A stretch of DNA of 6,742 nt from Candidatus Omnitrophota bacterium (GTDB lineage: Bacteria; Omnitrophota; Gorgyraeia; Gygaellales; Profunditerraquicolaceae), in NCBI GenBank assembly GCA_016212045.1, contig JACRHO010000080.1:1-6742 (forward strand). The letters run 5' to 3'. Of the stretch, positions 1 to 6,357 are shown in pieces. The translations under genes were made by a program, and so were the position numbers. The notes under the pieces were generated by a model. It had not been told where the DNA came from. It was given only the letters and a program-made list of their open reading frames with translations, and ran no database searches. Within the stretch, counting starts at the first letter, position 1, and every line of letters begins with the position of its first letter.

Positions 1-2
1 AT

Positions 3-2762
3 ATGGATGAACTCGCAAAGCAATATAACCCCAAAGATGCCGAAGAGAAATGGTATAAATTTTGGGAAGAGCATAATTTTTTTTCTGCCCACGCAAATCC
101 TGCCAAAAGCCCCTTCTGTATAGTTATACCACCGCCAAATGTCACCGGTATTTTACATATGGGCCATGCCCTGAACAATGCTATTCAGGATATACTTATT
201 CGCTATCACCGCCTGAAAGGCGAAGAAGCGCTTTGGATACCCGGGACTGACCACGCTGGCATTGCTACGCAGAATGTAGTAGAAAAGTCTATAGCCAAAG
301 AAGGATTAAAGCGCCAGGATTTAGGCAGAGAGAAGTTTATTGAACGCGTCTGGCAGTGGCGAGAACAATACGGTTCAACCATTATCAAGCAGTTGAAGAA
401 ATTAGGCGCCTCCTGCGATTGGCAAAGGACGCGCTTTACTATGGATGAAGAATACTCCCAGGCAGTAACAGAGGTTTTTGTCAGGTTGTATGAAAAGGGA
501 TTGATTTATCAAGGTAGTTATATTATTAATTGGTGCCCGCGTTGCCAGACTGCGCTTTCTGATGAAGAGGCGCCGCACCGCCAACTAAATGGGAATCTAT
601 ATTACATAAGATATCCTTTAAAAGAAGAAATCCAAAATCCAAAATCCAAAATTCCAAACAAATCCCAAATCCCAAATCCCAATTTTCAAAACTACATCAT
701 AGTAGCGACGACCCGCCCAGAAACGATGCTTGGTGATACTGCTGTAGCAGTAAATCCCAAAGATAAAAGATATAGAAAGTTTATCGGTAAGACCTTAATT
801 CTGCCTTTGGTTAACCGCGAAATAAAGATTATCGCTGATAGCATGGTAGATATGAAGTTCGGCACTGGCGCGGTAAAAGTCACCCCTGCCCATGACTCTA
901 ATGATTACATTTTAGGCAAGAGACATTATCTAGAATTTGTCAACGTGATGCATCCAGACGGCCGGATGAATGAATTTGCCGGTGATTATAAGGATATGGA
1001 CCGGTTTGAGGCAAGGGAGGTTATTTTAGAGGATTTGAAAGAGAAAGGGTTGCTGGAGAAAATAGAGCCACACCAGTTATCCGCCGGACATTGTTACCGC
1101 TGCCACACCATTATTGAACCATACCTCTCCAAGCAGTGGTTTGTCAAGATGAAGCCCTTGGCTAAAGCCGCAATTGCCGTAGTTAAAAAAGGTAAAATAA
1201 AATTTTATCCTCAGCGCTGGAACAAGGTTTATCTGAATTGGATGCAGAATTTACAGGACTGGTGCATTTCCCGGCAGATATGGTGGGGACACCGCCTGCC
1301 TGTATATTATTGTAGAAAGTGCCAGGCAGGCAAATCCCAAATTCCAAATAAATTCCAAATAAATTCCAAATCCCAAATTCAAAATAAAGAAGAGGGAATT
1401 ATTGTTTCAAGAATAAAACCAGAGAAATGTCCGGTCTGCGGCTCAACGGATATTTATCAGGACGAAGATGTTCTGGATACCTGGTTTTCCTCTTGGCTGT
1501 GGCCGTTTGCGACATTCGGGTGGCCTGTCAAGGGAGAGTCCCCTGAATTAAAATATTTCTATCCCACCTCTGTTTTAGTAACTGCCCCTGAAATAATCTT
1601 TTTCTGGGTGGCGCGGATGATTATGGCGGGTTTAGAGTTTATGAAAGGCATCCCCTTTAGGGATGTCTATATTCACGGCACGGTGCGGGATATTGAGGGG
1701 AAAAAGATGTCCAAGTCTTTAGGTAATATCATTGACCCCCTGGAGATTATTGAGGAATACGGCGCAGATGCTTTGCGTTTTAGTCTAGTTTCTATTACTG
1801 CCCAGGGTCAGGATATATTTTTATCCCGAGAAAGGTTCCAGCAGGGCAGAAACTTCGCTAATAAAATTTGGAATGCCTCAAGATTTATTTTAATGAATTT
1901 GGATACTCAGATTAAAACTGACCTTTGCGAATTCTTTAGGAAGAAAGATTCGGGTATTATTAACCGCTGGATATTGAGCCGCTTCTATTCAGTTTTGAAA
2001 GAGATAAATAAGGACCTTGATAGTTATAAGTTTAATGAGGCGGCCAATACCTTATACAGCTTTTTCTGGCATGAATTCTGCGATTGGTATCTGGAGATTA
2101 TCAAGGTAGATATTAAAGATAGAACTAATCAAGTAGTGATGTATAAGGTCTTAGAAAAATTCTTAAGAGTATTGCATCCTTTTATGCCTTTCTTGACAGA
2201 AGAAATTTGGCAGCGCCTGCCGCACGAGGGAAGTTCTATTATGACGCAGCCCTGGCCGCATCTACAAGAGCAGATGATTGACCAGAAATTAGAGAAAGAG
2301 GTAGAGTTTATCTTTAATCTGGTTACTCAGATTAGGAACTTACGTAGCTCCATAGAATTAGAGCCGCAGCAGAAAATAAAAGTTTCGGTTTATGCGCAGA
2401 ATAAAATTAAAGCCGGTCTCTTACGAGATAATTCTTCCCTGATTGTAAATCTGGCAGGACTGGAGGCGTTAGGGTTATTGACCAAACAAGCCAGGCCTAG
2501 TGGCACGATCAGCACTGTGGTAGGCGAGGCAGATGTGTATCTACACTTTGGCGGGCTTTTGGATATAGAGAAAGAAAGACAAAAAATTAAAGCTAAAATC
2601 GCTGAATTGAGTAAGATTGTAAAGAATAAGATTGAGAGGCTCAAGAACAAAGATTTTATCCAGCGCGCGCCTGAAGAAGTGGTAGAAAAAGAAAGAGAAG
2701 ACGCTACTGGTCTTGGGAACGAATTGAAACGCCTGGAGAAGATGCTAAATGAATTACATTAA
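3..2762 (+). CDS. valS: Valyl-tRNA synthetase (ValRS), class I
   Basis: Charges tRNA-Val with valine in the cytoplasm and hydrolyses mischarged threonyl-tRNA in its CP1 editing domain. Visible in order: the catalytic-domain start with PPPNVTGILHMGH (the HIGH box HMGH at residues 52-55), NWCPRCQTALSD (about 176-187), the editing-site segment ATTRPETMLGDTAVAV (235-250), a zinc-type pair CRKC (437-440) and CPVC (476-479), DEDVLDTWFSS, the KMSKS loop (568-572), a helical anticodon-binding domain, and a charged C-terminal coiled coil from about 855 to the end, as is typical of ValRS. The ATG at base 3 gives the family-like N-terminus (KQYNPKDAEEKWYKFW); its upstream region is outside the window. 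At 919 residues it is intact. About 40 residues come from two low-complexity inserts (about 209-230 and 443-463); without them it would be close to the shorter bacterial ValRS enzymes. The end overlaps nadC by 14 bases, suggesting an operon. Identification is essentially certain. Confidence 0.98.
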   Translation: MDELAKQYNPKDAEEKWYKFWEEHNFFSAHANPAKSPFCIVIPPPNVTGILHMGHALNNAIQDILIRYHRLKGEEALWIPGTDHAGIATQNVVEKSIAKEGLKRQDLGREKFIERVWQWREQYGSTIIKQLKKLGASCDWQRTRFTMDEEYSQAVTEVFVRLYEKGLIYQGSYIINWCPRCQTALSDEEAPHRQLNGNLYYIRYPLKEEIQNPKSKIPNKSQIPNPNFQNYIIVATTRPETMLGDTAVAVNPKDKRYRKFIGKTLILPLVNREIKIIADSMVDMKFGTGAVKVTPAHDSNDYILGKRHYLEFVNVMHPDGRMNEFAGDYKDMDRFEAREVILEDLKEKGLLEKIEPHQLSAGHCYRCHTIIEPYLSKQWFVKMKPLAKAAIAVVKKGKIKFYPQRWNKVYLNWMQNLQDWCISRQIWWGHRLPVYYCRKCQAGKSQIPNKFQINSKSQIQNKEEGIIVSRIKPEKCPVCGSTDIYQDEDVLDTWFSSWLWPFATFGWPVKGESPELKYFYPTSVLVTAPEIIFFWVARMIMAGLEFMKGIPFRDVYIHGTVRDIEGKKMSKSLGNIIDPLEIIEEYGADALRFSLVSITAQGQDIFLSRERFQQGRNFANKIWNASRFILMNLDTQIKTDLCEFFRKKDSGIINRWILSRFYSVLKEINKDLDSYKFNEAANTLYSFFWHEFCDWYLEIIKVDIKDRTNQVVMYKVLEKFLRVLHPFMPFLTEEIWQRLPHEGSSIMTQPWPHLQEQMIDQKLEKEVEFIFNLVTQIRNLRSSIELEPQQKIKVSVYAQNKIKAGLLRDNSSLIVNLAGLEALGLLTKQARPSGTISTVVGEADVYLHFGGLLDIEKERQKIKAKIAELSKIVKNKIERLKNKDFIQRAPEEVVEKEREDATGLGNELKRLEKMLNELH
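628..690 (+). repeat. AAATCCM heptamer array inside valS editing domain
   Basis: Tandem, slightly degenerate 7-8 bp units: three perfect AAATCCA copies at 628-648, one 8-bp variant AAATTCCA at 649-656, then AAATCCC-type units from about 660 to 680, decaying into AATTTTCAAA. It encodes residues about 209-230, a low-complexity peptide rich in N, P, K, S, Q and I (KSQIPNP-like). It lies between the strand YIRYPL and YIIVATTRPET, where ValRS enzymes usually have only a short turn, so roughly 20 residues look inserted. The reading frame stays open across it. Confidence 0.92.
1294..1331. repeat. 9-bp perfect inverted repeat beside the second valS array
   Basis: GCCTGCCTG at 1294-1302 and CAGGCAGGC at 1323-1331 are perfect reverse complements separated by 20 bases. 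The right arm ends on the first base of the AAATCCC/AAATTCC array. The left arm encodes the conserved RLPV segment; the right arm encodes QAG, which looks like part of the insert and not of the native zinc loop. The arm could therefore have arrived with the repeat, or it could be chance similarity in codons. Confidence 0.55.
1331..1388 (+). repeat. 11-bp tandem array inside valS zinc-knuckle loop
   Basis: The core is three perfect copies of AAATTCCAAAT at 1339-1349, 1350-1360 and 1361-1371, flanked by CAAATCCC on the left and CCCAAATTCAAAATAAA on the right. It shares the 12-mer CAAATCCCAAAT (1331-1342) with the upstream array (659-670), so the two belong to one sequence family. It encodes residues about 443-463, rich in K, S, Q, I and N, placed between the CRKC and CPVC cysteine pairs. 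That loop is 35 residues here; from memory of other ValRS sequences about a dozen is usual. Confidence 0.92.
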
Positions 2763-3597
2763 AGAGGAGGAGATTCAGGATTTTGTCCGCTTGAGCCTGA
2801 AAGAGGATATTGGCAGACGAGATATCACTACCAATGTTCTGATTGACAAGAATAAGATGGTGGCGGCGGTTTTGCTGGCCAAAGAGAGTTTTATTGTTTG
2901 TGGTTTAGGGGTAGCGGCTCTCGCTTTTAGGTTACAAGATAAAAATATCAAATTTAAGTCCTTAGTCAAGGAGGGCGAATTTGTAAGAAAGGAAAAGGTC
3001 TTAGCCCGAATTTCTGGCGAGGCACGAAGCATATTAACTGCCGAAAGAACGGCCTTAAATTTTTTAACTTTCCTTTCCGGCATTTCTACGAAAACCAGAA
3101 AGTTTGTCCAGGCAGTCAGGCCTTACAAGACAAAGATTATGGATACGCGTAAGACTATTCCGGGCCTGCGCCTACTTTCAAAGTATGCGGTAAGAATTGG
3201 CGGCGGCTATAATCACCGCCTGCGTCTGGATGAGATGGTGCTGATTAAAGATAATCATCTGAAGGTTACGGAAGGTTACGGAAGGTTACGGAAGGTTACG
3301 GAAGGTTACCCATTTGAGTTAGAGGTAAAAAACATTAAAGAATTCAAGCAAGCCTTAAAATTAAAACCGGATATAATTATGTTAGATAATATGAGTATAA
3401 GAGATATGAAAAAAGCAGTGCAAATTAGAAATGCCCTATCACCTAATACCTATCACCTAACACCTAAGCTTGAGGCCTCAGGCGGGATTACCCTCAAAAA
3501 TATTAAAGAAGTCGCCTCCACCGGCGTAGAGATGATTTCTGTCGGAGCCCTCACCCATTCTGTAGATTCCGTTGATATAAGTCTAGAGATTATCTAA
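2749..3597 (+). CDS. nadC: Nicotinate-nucleotide pyrophosphorylase (quinolinate phosphoribosyltransferase)
   Basis: Converts quinolinate and PRPP to nicotinate mononucleotide, CO2 and pyrophosphate in de novo NAD synthesis; a cytosolic enzyme, dimeric or hexameric in the family. Seen: N-terminal EDIGRRDITT (20-28), ERTALNFLTFLSGI (99-112), DTRKTIPGLR (132-141), NHR (155-157), LIKDNH (165-170), ELEV (190-193), MLDN (211-214), LEASGGI (241-247) and ISVGALTHSV (263-272). The family's basic and acidic active-site residues can all be matched (R100, R134, K135, H156, R157, K167, E192, D213). Length 282 is normal. Two repeat-coded stretches are odd: residues 172-188, where a native helix is expected, and 230-239. 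The ATG at 2749 lies inside the end of valS (14-base overlap) with GGAG at 2735-2738, ten bases upstream; uvrB follows after 3 bases. The product is certain; whether activity is normal despite the repeats cannot be read from sequence. Confidence 0.97.
   Translation: MNYIKEEEIQDFVRLSLKEDIGRRDITTNVLIDKNKMVAAVLLAKESFIVCGLGVAALAFRLQDKNIKFKSLVKEGEFVRKEKVLARISGEARSILTAERTALNFLTFLSGISTKTRKFVQAVRPYKTKIMDTRKTIPGLRLLSKYAVRIGGGYNHRLRLDEMVLIKDNHLKVTEGYGRLRKVTEGYPFELEVKNIKEFKQALKLKPDIIMLDNMSIRDMKKAVQIRNALSPNTYHLTPKLEASGGITLKNIKEVASTGVEMISVGALTHSVDSVDISLEII
3261..3310 (+). repeat. 10-bp tandem array (GAAGGTTACG x5) inside nadC
   Basis: Five back-to-back copies of GAAGGTTACG at 3261-3310; the first four are identical and the fifth differs only in its last base (C for G). 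Because 10 is not a multiple of three, the protein repeat is ten residues long (KVTEGYGRLR then KVTEGY), covering residues 172-187. It begins directly after the conserved LIKDNHL and ends just before ELEV, a region of the barrel that holds both catalytic lysine and glutamate strands. Confidence 0.96.
3435..3467 (+). repeat. Degenerate 7-bp array (CCTAWYA) inside nadC
   Basis: Units CCTATCA, CCTAATA, CCTATCA, CCTAACA and a partial CCTAA follow one another; equally, a 14-bp unit present twice with one mismatch. It encodes LSPNTYHLTP (residues 230-239) between the helix KKAVQIRNA and the strand LEASGG, where NadC proteins usually have a short turn. The sequence differs from the 10-bp array upstream, so it is a separate repeat type in the same gene. 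Confidence 0.8.
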
Positions 3598-3600
3598 TCC

Positions 3601-5568
3601 ATGGGAAAATTTAAATTAGTTTCCAAATTCAGGCCCTGCGGCGACCAGCCAAAGGCGATTAAAGAATTGACAGAATCTATTCTGGCAGGCAATCCTTATC
3701 AGACTCTACTGGGGGTTACTGGTTCAGGCAAGACTTTCGCATTGGCTAACCTGATCGCCCAGATTAATCTGCCGACTTTATTAGTTTCTCACAACAAGAC
3801 CCTGGCCGCGCAGTTGTATTCTGAATTTAAAGAATTTTTTCCCCAGAATGCCGTGGAGTATTTTGTCAGTTACTATGATTATTATCAGCCCGAGGCCTAC
3901 ATTCCTTCCACTGATACTTATATTGAGAAGGACTCTTCTGTTAATGACCGCCTGGACCGCCTGCGGCTTTCTACTACCTCCAGTTTAATGTCGCGCAATG
4001 ATGTGCTGGTGGTGGCCTCGGTTTCCTGCATTTATAACCTGGGTTCACCTGATGAATACCGAGAGTTATTAGTTTTTATTGAGAGGCAGCAGACTATCTC
4101 CCGCGATAACCTGGTTTTGAGGTTAGTGCAGATTCAATATGAAAGAAATGATTATGAGTTTATTAGAGGTAGGCTCCGCGTCAGGGGGGATGTGGTAGAA
4201 ATATTTCCCAGTTATCAGGAGAAGGCAGCGCGGATTGAATTCTCTGGAGATAGGATAGAGAAAATATCTGAAATAGACCCGGTAAGCGCAGAAGTTTTAA
4301 ATTCTTTAGATAAACTGGCAATATATCCGGCGAAACATTTTATTGTTTCAACTGATACAATTGGGTCTAGGCTTAAATCTATAGAGTGGGAGTTAGAGGA
4401 CCGGCTCAAATTTTTAAAGAGTAAGAATAAATTGTTAGAGGCCCAGCGCCTGGAATCGCGCACCCGTTACGATATGGAGATGCTTAAAGAAATCGGGTAT
4501 TGCCATGGGATTGAAAATTATTCCCGGCATCTTTCTGGCCGGCCGCCGGGGAGCCGGCCTTATTGTCTGATGGATTATTTTCCGCAGGAATTCTTGACCA
4601 TCATTGACGAGTCGCATGTGACTATTCCACAATTAGGCGGGATGTATGAAGGTGACCGCGCCAGAAAAGAGGTCTTGGTGGAATACGGCTTTAGGTTGCC
4701 ATCTTGTTTAGATAACCGGCCTTTGAAATTCGGGGAATTTCAAGATTTGGCAAAACAGGTAATTTTTGTTTCTGCCACACCCAATGAATACGAAATCAAA
4801 AAAAGTAAAGGCAGGGTCATTGAACAGATTATCCGGCCTACGGGCCTGGTGGACCCGGAGATTATTGTTAAGCCGAGCCTTGGGCAATTAGAGGATTTAA
4901 TTGCCGAGGTTAAATCGCGCGCGAAAAGAAATGAACGGGTATTAGTAACTACTTTGACCAAGCGCATGAGTGAGGATTTAACTAGTTATTTACAGGAAAA
5001 GGGACTCTTGGTAAAATATTTACATTCCGAGATAGAGACTATTGAACGCTCTAAAATCTTAAGAGAATTAAGAGAGAAGAAATTTGACTGCCTCGTAGGG
5101 ATAAATCTTTTGCGCGAAGGATTAGATTTGCCTGAGGTTTCACTTGTGGCAATACTGGATGCGGACAAGGAAGGATTTTTGCGTTCTGCCACCGCATTAA
5201 TTCAGGTGGCGGGCCGGGCAGCGCGCAATATTAATGGCACGGTGATTATGTATGCCGATAATATTACGGGTTCAATGCAAAAGGCGATGAGCGAAAGCAG
5301 GCGCCGGCGCAAAATTCAATTGGAGTTTAACCAGAAGAATAAAATCACTCCCCGCTCCATCCAGAAGGCGATTAAGCAAGGGATAGAGGACCTAGAAGAG
5401 GTAGAAGCATTTGTCCAGGATTTAACCGGCCAGAATAGAGATGAATATGAATTAGCGAAATTTATTGCGGAATTAGAATACGAAATGGAACTGGCGGCCC
5501 GGAATTTGCAGTTTGAAAAAGCCGCCACTTTTAGAGATAAGATTAAGGAGCTCAAAAAGTGCTTTTAG
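3601..5568 (+). CDS. uvrB: UvrABC excinuclease subunit B (DNA damage-verifying helicase)
   Basis: UvrB takes damaged DNA from UvrA, inserts its beta-hairpin to verify the lesion and recruits UvrC for incision in nucleotide excision repair. Seen: N-terminal FRPCGDQPKAI (10-20), Walker A GVTGSGKT (38-45), the beta-hairpin region YYDYYQPEAYIPSTDTY (91-107), the UvrA-interaction domain with RVRGDVVEIFP (193-203), GRPPGSRPYCLMDYFP (313-328), Walker B DESH (336-339), SAT (391-393), INLLREGLDLPEVS (501-514), motif VI GRAARN (538-543) and a C-terminal UVR domain (about 618-652) that binds UvrC. Length 655 is full. Motif VI reads LIQVAGRAARN where most UvrB proteins have LIQT(I/A)GRAARN. The ATG at 3601 gives the expected family N-terminus but has no clear Shine-Dalgarno (only AGAG at 3585-3588); translation is probably coupled to nadC, which stops 3 bases earlier. 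No tandem arrays occur in this gene. Confidence 0.98.
   Translation: MGKFKLVSKFRPCGDQPKAIKELTESILAGNPYQTLLGVTGSGKTFALANLIAQINLPTLLVSHNKTLAAQLYSEFKEFFPQNAVEYFVSYYDYYQPEAYIPSTDTYIEKDSSVNDRLDRLRLSTTSSLMSRNDVLVVASVSCIYNLGSPDEYRELLVFIERQQTISRDNLVLRLVQIQYERNDYEFIRGRLRVRGDVVEIFPSYQEKAARIEFSGDRIEKISEIDPVSAEVLNSLDKLAIYPAKHFIVSTDTIGSRLKSIEWELEDRLKFLKSKNKLLEAQRLESRTRYDMEMLKEIGYCHGIENYSRHLSGRPPGSRPYCLMDYFPQEFLTIIDESHVTIPQLGGMYEGDRARKEVLVEYGFRLPSCLDNRPLKFGEFQDLAKQVIFVSATPNEYEIKKSKGRVIEQIIRPTGLVDPEIIVKPSLGQLEDLIAEVKSRAKRNERVLVTTLTKRMSEDLTSYLQEKGLLVKYLHSEIETIERSKILRELREKKFDCLVGINLLREGLDLPEVSLVAILDADKEGFLRSATALIQVAGRAARNINGTVIMYADNITGSMQKAMSESRRRRKIQLEFNQKNKITPRSIQKAIKQGIEDLEEVEAFVQDLTGQNRDEYELAKFIAELEYEMELAARNLQFEKAATFRDKIKELKKCF
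5545..5550 (+). promoter_or_regulatory. Shine-Dalgarno site selecting the GTG start of coaX
   Basis: AAGGAG lies eight bases upstream of the GTG at 5559, inside the last codons of uvrB. It is the strongest ribosome site in the block and decides the coaX start, since no ATG occurs at the position needed to keep the first strand (LLAVDIGNTN). Confidence 0.85.
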
Positions 5569-6299
5569 CCGTTGATATAGGCAATACCAATATCAATTTG
5601 GGTTTATTTGCCGCCGAGACGCTGGTGAAAAGATATACTATTCCCACACAGGCCAGGTCGTATTTTCCTTATCTGGAAAAAATCCTCGCTCAGCATAAAA
5701 TTGAGGCAGCAGTAATTTGCAGCGTTGTCCCGCAAGCTACCCAGGCATTAGCCAAAGGCCTAAAGAAGGTGGTGGCTTTGCGTATATATAATATAGGTAA
5801 GGATATAGAGGTACCCTTGAAGAACCTTTACTGCCGGCCCAAACAGGTAGGCCAGGACCGCTTGGTGAATGCCTATGCTGGAGTTACTTTGTATGGTAGC
5901 CCTTTAATCGTGGTGGATTTTGGCACTGCCGTTACCTTTGATATAATCTCCCGAAAGAAAGCATACCTGGGCGGGATGATTTTACCGGGCTTAAACATTT
6001 CTCTGGATGCCCTGTACCAGCGCACGGCATTACTCCCGAAGATTAAATTAACTAGACCCAGAGAATTCATTGGCCGGGATACGCAAAATAGTATGTTAAG
6101 CGGCATAGTTTATGGTTTTTCCAGCCTTACTGACGCCTTAGTAGTAAAGATAAAGAAAAAGATAGGTAAAGAAGCCTTGGTCATTGGTACAGGTGGTAAT
6201 ATCCGGCTGATGGCCAGATACGCTCAGCGATTAGATAAGATAGACCCAGATTTAACCCTTAAAGGCCTCCACCTTATTTATAAAACCCGCCAATTTTGA
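5559..6299 (+). CDS. coaX: Type III pantothenate kinase
   Basis: Phosphorylates pantothenate to 4'-phosphopantothenate, the first step of CoA synthesis; CoaX enzymes belong to the ASKHA fold, are usually dimers needing a monovalent cation, and are not feedback-inhibited by CoA. Seen: phosphate-binding DIGNTN (6-11), the pantothenate-site segment GQDRLVNAYAG (98-108), the second phosphate loop DFGTAVTFD (120-128), GGMILPGL (138-145), FIGRDTQNSMLSG (170-182) and the adenosine-side VIGTGG (208-213). Length 246 is slightly shorter than the usual 255-260 but no motif is missing. It starts at GTG, with AAGGAG eight bases upstream, and overlaps the end of uvrB by 10 bases, so it is translated from the same message. 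The TGA stop overlaps a perfect 12-base palindrome. No biotin ligase gene, a frequent partner of coaX, is next to it here. Confidence 0.96.
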   Translation: MLLAVDIGNTNINLGLFAAETLVKRYTIPTQARSYFPYLEKILAQHKIEAAVICSVVPQATQALAKGLKKVVALRIYNIGKDIEVPLKNLYCRPKQVGQDRLVNAYAGVTLYGSPLIVVDFGTAVTFDIISRKKAYLGGMILPGLNISLDALYQRTALLPKIKLTRPREFIGRDTQNSMLSGIVYGFSSLTDALVVKIKKKIGKEALVIGTGGNIRLMARYAQRLDKIDPDLTLKGLHLIYKTRQF

Positions 6300-6309
6300 A
6301 AACGTTTTC
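6298..6309. promoter_or_regulatory. Perfect 12-bp palindrome, operator-like
   Basis: GAAAACGTTTTC is fully self-complementary and overlaps the coaX stop codon. It has no loop, so it is a poor RNA hairpin, but an AAACGTTT core with a central CG is the form of many LacI/PurR-family operators. It lies about 20 bases upstream of the candidate -35 box of the next gene. The regulator, if any, is not in this window. Assignment is tentative because AT-rich palindromes of this length can arise by chance. Confidence 0.35.
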
Positions 6310-6328
6310 TTTTACCGCTAAAATACCC

Positions 6329-6357
6329 TTGAAATAACCTCCGGAGTAACTCATACT
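6329..6357 (+). promoter_or_regulatory. Candidate sigma70-type promoter for the PilZ gene
   Basis: TTGAAA (6329-6334, five of six matches to the -35 consensus) and CATACT (6352-6357, four of six to the -10 consensus) are separated by the optimal 17 bases. This would start transcription near 6364, leaving a leader of about 43 bases before the PilZ start codon. The spacer contains the palindrome CTCCGGAG. It supports the view that the PilZ gene is its own unit after the coaX operon. Confidence 0.5.

Larger units (their letters stand above)
3..6299 (+). other. Probable valS-nadC-uvrB-coaX operon
   Basis: Four genes on one strand with junctions of -14, +3 and -10 bases leave no room for internal promoters or terminators between them, so cotranscription is the simple reading. 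Ribosome sites for nadC and coaX are embedded in the preceding gene, and uvrB seems to rely on coupling. The products serve translation, NAD synthesis, DNA repair and CoA synthesis; the grouping suggests growth-linked expression, not one pathway. The operon promoter lies left of the window, and upstream genes may belong to it. Confidence 0.8.

Noticed and set aside
77..84. Run of eight T in valS as a programmed slippage site
   Set aside because: It encodes the family-typical NFF segment in frame and no alternative downstream frame is needed to make the full protein.
2775..3083. Minus-strand open frame of about 100 codons opposite nadC, and similar ones opposite valS, uvrB and coaX
   Set aside because: They lie wholly inside strongly conserved plus-strand genes, show no recognisable motif and have shadow-like composition.
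3261..3310. Tandem arrays in valS and nadC as possible CRISPR repeats
   Set aside because: The units are 7-11 bases and directly adjacent, with no unique spacers, and they are translated within conserved enzymes.
4537..4559. GC-rich hairpin (7-bp stem GGCCGGC/GCCGGCC, 9-base loop) in uvrB
   Set aside because: It encodes the conserved GRPPGSRP motif and is followed by no T tract; codon choice in Gly/Arg/Pro is enough to explain it.
5191..5230. UvrB motif VI region reads SATALIQVAGRAARN, departing from the common SERSLIQTIGRAARN
   Set aside because: The functional glutamine and both arginines are kept; the changes are conservative enough to be lineage variation and not loss of function.
5590..5610. 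Possible missing N-terminus of CoaX because no ATG start is present near the expected position
   Set aside because: The GTG at 5559 with AAGGAG upstream gives a complete first strand and DIGNTN motif.
6262..6283. Rho-independent terminator at the end of coaX (AAGG/CCTT stem and following T-rich stretch)
   Set aside because: The stem is only four base pairs and the following tract is not a run of T; no convincing terminator is visible here.
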